Part shown: piece by piece, positions 60,625 through 64,000 of the stretch
Position numbering within the stretch: position 1 is the first letter of the stretch
Layout: each line of letters opens with the position of its first letter
DNA from: Amaricoccus macauensis
Lineage (GTDB): Bacteria; Pseudomonadota; Alphaproteobacteria; Rhodobacterales; Rhodobacteraceae
Length of the DNA stretch: 64,000 bases
Assembly: GCF_014201905.1 (NCBI RefSeq)
Contig: NZ_JACHFM010000002.1
Span: forward strand, 372,001 to 436,000
Direction of reading: 5' to 3'
Notes under the pieces: generated by a model
The model's input: only the letters and a program-made list of their open reading frames with translations
Told to the model about the DNA's origin: nothing
The model's database searches: none
Program-made: the position numbers and the translations under genes

Positions 60625-60960
60625 ATGAGCACTACTTTCGAGATCGGCGATCTGGTCGTCCTGAGTTCGGGTTCGATGCGGATGGTGATCGAGGCGGTGG
60701 ACGAAAGCCGCATCGCCTGCGTCTGGTGCCACGAGGGCAAGATCGGTCGCGACAATTTCGACGGCCGGCTTCTGCGCAAGTGGGAGCATCGCGAGGAAGA
60801 GTCGCGTCCGCCGCGCAGCGACAGCAAGCCGCCCTATCGTGGCGACCGCGAGGGCGGCGGCAAGCCGTTCCGGCCGTCTGACCGTGATGATCGCCCGCCG
60901 CGCAAGACCGGCTGGGACGGCAAGCCGCGCGAGAAGAAGTTCTTCCGCAAGGACGGCTGA
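60625..60960 (+). CDS. DUF2158 (YodC-like) protein with a basic disordered tail
   Basis: A 111-residue protein. Residues 1-55 (FEIGDLVVLSSGSMRMVIEAVDESRIACVWCHEGKIGRDNFDGRLLRKW) match the small beta-barrel YodC/DUF2158 domain. The last 55 residues are Arg/Lys/Asp/Pro/Gly-rich and disordered (YRGDREGGGKPFRPSDRDDRPPRK), a nucleic-acid-binding-like tail that is not part of YodC. ATG 60625 fits the domain start, though the ribosome site is weak. Function unknown. Confidence 0.8.
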   Translation: MSTTFEIGDLVVLSSGSMRMVIEAVDESRIACVWCHEGKIGRDNFDGRLLRKWEHREEESRPPRSDSKPPYRGDREGGGKPFRPSDRDDRPPRKTGWDGKPREKKFFRKDG

Positions 60961-61016
60961 AGCGAGAACTGCTAGGCCGTCGCGCGCCGTAGCGCTGCGA
61001 TTGCAGGGAGGGGATC

Positions 61017-61523
61017 ATGCGTCGCCTGCTTCTGGGACTGGTGATGGGGCTCGCGGGCTGCGCGGCCGGGGGCGTCAGCGACACATCGCTGCCGGCGGTC
61101 CGGCCCGGTCCCGTCAAGGGCGCGACGCTGCCTCCGGCGCAGGGCGAGTCCGAGATCGTCGTCCGCGCGGTCTCGGCGGCGGCTCCCGGACAGGAGATCG
61201 CCGGGGCCGGCTGCACCGCGAGCGCGCCCTACTTCAAGGCCGATTTCACCGCGCCGGCGCGACTGCTGGTGCCGGATTTCGGTGCTGCGGCGCCGACGGT
61301 CACGGTGACCTGTCAGGCGGGGACCGCAAAAGGCTCCGCGCTGGTGGCGCCGGAGGCGGCGTGGTCGGGCGGCCTCGGCGGCTGGCCGGCGGTCGGCGTC
61401 TCGGTCGGCACCGGAAACCAGAGCGGTGTCGGCGTCGGCTTCGGCTGGTGGGGCGGCGGTGTCGGCGCCAGCACCGGCGTGCCGGTGACGCGCTATCCGG
61501 CGGTGCGCGTCACACTGCAGTAA
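61017..61523 (+). CDS. Putative lipoprotein, Gly-rich C-terminus
   Basis: A 168-residue protein with a lipobox LAGC (Cys15) after a short signal. Two Cys (GAGCTASAP, VTCQAG) lie around a conserved-looking strand region, and the C-terminal third is Gly/Trp-rich (GVGVGFGWWGGGVGAS) like other small envelope lipoproteins. I do not recognise the family. GGAGGGGATC precedes the ATG. It converges on the YecR-like gene; a hairpin lies between them. Confidence 0.72.
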   Translation: MRRLLLGLVMGLAGCAAGGVSDTSLPAVRPGPVKGATLPPAQGESEIVVRAVSAAAPGQEIAGAGCTASAPYFKADFTAPARLLVPDFGAAAPTVTVTCQAGTAKGSALVAPEAAWSGGLGGWPAVGVSVGTGNQSGVGVGFGWWGGGVGASTGVPVTRYPAVRVTLQ

Positions 61524-61524
61524 G

Positions 61525-61549
61525 GCTTCACCCCTGCAGGGGCAGAAGC
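61525..61549. terminator. Hairpin between the two convergent lipoprotein genes
   Basis: GCTTC/GAAGC outer arms (61525-61529 and 61545-61549) flank a perfect 12-base palindrome CCCCTGCAGGGG at 61531-61542. It starts two bases after the stop of the rightward gene and covers the conserved 3' end of the leftward one. Likely shared terminator. Confidence 0.5.
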
Positions 61550-61838
61550 GCGTCACCACGCTCCGGGTGCATCGTCCGTGGCGGTCGTAGGCGCGGCAGG
61601 CTTCCTGCCAGCCGGCATATTCACCGGCACCAGCATGGCCCCAGGCGTGGCAGCGGCGTCCCGCCTCGGTGGCCGCGAGCCGCCAGTCGGGGGCTATCGG
61701 GTTGTAGAGCGTGGCCGTCGACGCCATTGTCACGATGCCGTCCCGCTGGCCGCCACCGGAAAACCCGGGCTTCACGCCAATCGGCGCAGCGCCGCATCCA
61801 GCAACCGCGAGCGCCGCGGCGATCATCAGGAAACGCAT
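61536..61838 (-). CDS. YecR-like lipoprotein, 3' end abnormal
   Basis: From ATG 61838 the protein has a lipobox VAGC (Cys15) and the YecR-like pattern: DGIVTMAS, DWRLAATEAGRRCHAWGHAGAGEYAGWQEACRAYDRHGRCTRSVVTRFCPC (about 32-101). YecR-like proteins normally stop a few residues after this Cys. Here no stop is met in frame; the frame continues over 500 bases antisense to the neighbouring lipoprotein down to 60972. A one-base insertion near 61531-61542 would give a stop at once. I report only the conserved part. Confidence 0.6.
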
Positions 61839-61925
61839 TGTCGGACCCCCCACCCGAGCGAGCAGCCGTACGCTCTGCGCCGGAGGGAGGTCCGTCAACT
61901 TTGCCTTGAGGTCGAGGTTAACGCG

Positions 61926-62324
61926 TCAGGCCGGCAGCGGGCGGGCGAGCCGTACGTGGCTGCCGTCCGTGACGACCTGCACCAGGAAGAGCACCATGCC
62001 GAGCACGGTGAACACGGCGCCGACGCCGATCGCCGCCTCATAGTCGGGCTTGCCGGTGGCGAGCACCAGGCCGAGGGACACGACCATGATGACAAAGCCG
62101 AGCGTGGCGACGATCGCCTGTGCCCACGCGAGGCGCGGGCGGACGATCCCGGCGCCCCGGTACCAGAGGCCATAGAGCGCCATGGAGACCCAGCCCAGCA
62201 GGTTCAGATGGGCATGTGCCGGCGCAAGCGCGAAATCATGATGTGACGCCATGAAGATACCAAGACTCATGCCGCAGAGTGCCGAAATAGCAGCAACGGA
62301 GACACAGTACTTTTCGATACGCAT
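61926..62324 (-). CDS. Small heme-copper-oxidase-like membrane protein
   Basis: A 132-residue protein with four membrane helices. The second begins ALAPAHAHLNLLGWVSMALYGLWYR, the HAHxNLLGW motif that in cytochrome-c-oxidase-like subunits carries a heme ligand. It is much too short to be a catalytic subunit I (about 480 residues or more). Proteins of this size are found as conserved hypotheticals. It stands alone, divergent from nothing, between two unrelated genes. Function unknown. Confidence 0.75.
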   Translation of the reverse strand: MRIEKYCVSVAAISALCGMSLGIFMASHHDFALAPAHAHLNLLGWVSMALYGLWYRGAGIVRPRLAWAQAIVATLGFVIMVVSLGLVLATGKPDYEAAIGVGAVFTVLGMVLFLVQVVTDGSHVRLARPLPA

Positions 62325-62454
62325 CGCTCAACTCCCTTCGAGCGGGATGGATACAACAACAAGAAAATGAAGGACGATTTCTGTGTCGATCCTTACGCCG
62401 AGAGGTGAGTTCACTCAACGTGAGAGTTGTTTCAAGGGTGCCAACCGGTGAAAC

Positions 62455-63054
62455 TCAGGTGAGATCGGCCGCAATGTCGGCTGCGGGGACGATGGGAAAG
62501 AACTGTCCGCCGGACCAGACGCCGAACTGCGCGATGCCGTCGATGGTTTCCTCGCGACCGAGATCGACGAGGCGGTAGAAGCTCTTGCGATCGACCAGCG
62601 CCTCGAGATTGCGGCGGATCAGCACATAGGGCGCGGGCTCGCCGGTCTCGGGGTCGATCGCCACGCGGATCGGGTGGTCCGGGCCGGCGGTGACGCGGTC
62701 CTCGACCTGGGTCTCGAAGGTGAGGGTCTGGTCCTCGCCGTGACCTCGGGCGGTGAAATCCACCGCGACAAAGGGCGCGTCGTCCACCTTGATCCCGACC
62801 TTCTCCACCGGGGTCACGAGGAAGAAGTCGTCGCCCTCGCGCTTGAGAATCGAGGAGAAGAGCTTGACGAGCGCCGGGCGGCCGATCGGCGTTCCGAGAT
62901 AGAACCACGTGCCGTCACGGGCGATGCGCATGTCGAGATCGCCGCAGAACGGCGGGTTCCAGAGGTGAACCGGCGCCGGGCCGCGACGTCCGGCGCGCGA
63001 TGCGGCGGCAGCGATGCCGTCGGCTGTCGGCGGCGTGGTCTCGGGGCCGGCCAT
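62455..63054 (-). CDS. DUF1285 protein
   Basis: A 199-residue cytoplasmic protein. The DUF1285 pattern is clear: PVHLWNPPFCGDLDMRIARDGTWFYLGTPIGRPALVKLFSSILKREGDDFFLVTPVEKVGIKVDDAPFVAVDF, then QFGVWSGGQFFPI near the end. ATG 63054 has GGGAGAT six bases upstream. It is divergent from a MoxR-type ATPase, a pairing seen in many alphaproteobacteria. Function unknown. Confidence 0.92.
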   Translation of the reverse strand: MAGPETTPPTADGIAAAASRAGRRGPAPVHLWNPPFCGDLDMRIARDGTWFYLGTPIGRPALVKLFSSILKREGDDFFLVTPVEKVGIKVDDAPFVAVDFTARGHGEDQTLTFETQVEDRVTAGPDHPIRVAIDPETGEPAPYVLIRRNLEALVDRKSFYRLVDLGREETIDGIAQFGVWSGGQFFPIVPAADIAADLT

Positions 63055-63215
63055 GGTCGGATCTCCCACGTTTGTCCAATTCCCGGATAGGCCGGATCCC
63101 ACCGGGTGGCAACCGGCGCCGCGAATGCCCGGATTGTGAACGCGCAAGCCCATTGTCGCCAGCGGGCTGCAAGGTACACTTGCAGCGCGAAACAATGAAA
63201 AAGGGCAGGCGCCTG

Positions 63216-64000
<785 letters not shown>

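Noticed and set aside
60972-61535. Extension of the YecR-like gene across the neighbouring lipoprotein
   Set aside because: Extension beyond the conserved Cys has no protein-like character and is antisense to a gene with a signal peptide and ribosome site.

Overview
The window is a GC-rich (roughly two-thirds G+C), densely coded chromosomal segment of an alphaproteobacterium, most likely Rhodobacterales or a close relative. Supporting markers are a MucR/Ros-type regulator, DUF1127, DUF2852 and DUF1285 proteins, the hprK-rapZ-EIIA-HPr regulatory PTS, a methylsuccinyl-CoA dehydrogenase of the ethylmalonyl-CoA pathway, and the conserved runs gpmI-envC-ctpA-rppH, phoH-ybeY-corC-lnt-XRE-metK-trmB and aroA-cmk-rpsA-sppA-ihfB-lapA-trpF-trpB. 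I see no tRNA, rRNA, insertion sequence, integrase or CRISPR array. This is core chromosome with a more accessory first third.

Region by region. 1-4.6 kb: a Bax-inhibitor-like membrane protein (cut by the window edge), an SGNH esterase coupled to a 2'-5' RNA ligase-like phosphodiesterase, DUF1127 divergent from a LysR regulator, MsrB and exonuclease III. 4.7-7.6 kb: a 3-dehydroshikimate dehydratase/HPPD-like fusion followed by a formylglycine-generating-enzyme homologue with both active-site cysteines. 7.7-9.9 kb: a secreted RTX repeat protein and a CAP-domain protein. 9.9-14.3 kb: MarR, an EmrB-like MFS pump, an EmrA/HlyD subunit broken by a one-base frameshift, and a luciferase-like flavin oxidoreductase; the MarR start lies inside a long inverted repeat. 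14.3-20.8 kb: an ABC importer (AfuA/Fbp-like) with a divergent LacI regulator and a convergent inositol-monophosphatase-family phosphatase. 21-23.4 kb: Na/Pi cotransporter, a small basic protein and an ABM-domain protein. 23.5-32 kb: rppH-ctpA-envC-gpmI, an SMP-30 lactonase, a lipoprotein and an M3 oligopeptidase.

32.3-43.6 kb: mucR, miaB, 3-hydroxybutyryl-CoA dehydrogenase, cytochrome b561, DUF2852, and the operon hprK, rapZ, EIIA, HPr, TetR. pckA is divergent from this operon and is followed by a TSUP exporter and mcd. 43.9-60.5 kb: an MsbA-like exporter and then the two long housekeeping operons. 60.6-64 kb: a DUF2158-like protein, two small lipoproteins (one YecR-like with an abnormal 3' end), a small heme-copper-like membrane protein, DUF1285, and a MoxR ATPase cut by the window end.

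How the parts fit: pckA, mcd and 3-hydroxybutyryl-CoA dehydrogenase point to growth on acetyl-CoA-forming substrates (ethylmalonyl-CoA cycle plus gluconeogenesis), with the regulatory PTS beside pckA. The best candidates for something less ordinary are the orphan FGE, the ABC/LacI/phosphatase cassette with a possible sugar-phosphate role, the TetR gene joined to the PTS operon with a clean palindrome before the next gene, the frameshifted EmrA, the seven-codon leader ORF overlapping the ihfB start, and several paired palindromes. I found no system that I can call unprecedented from sequence alone.
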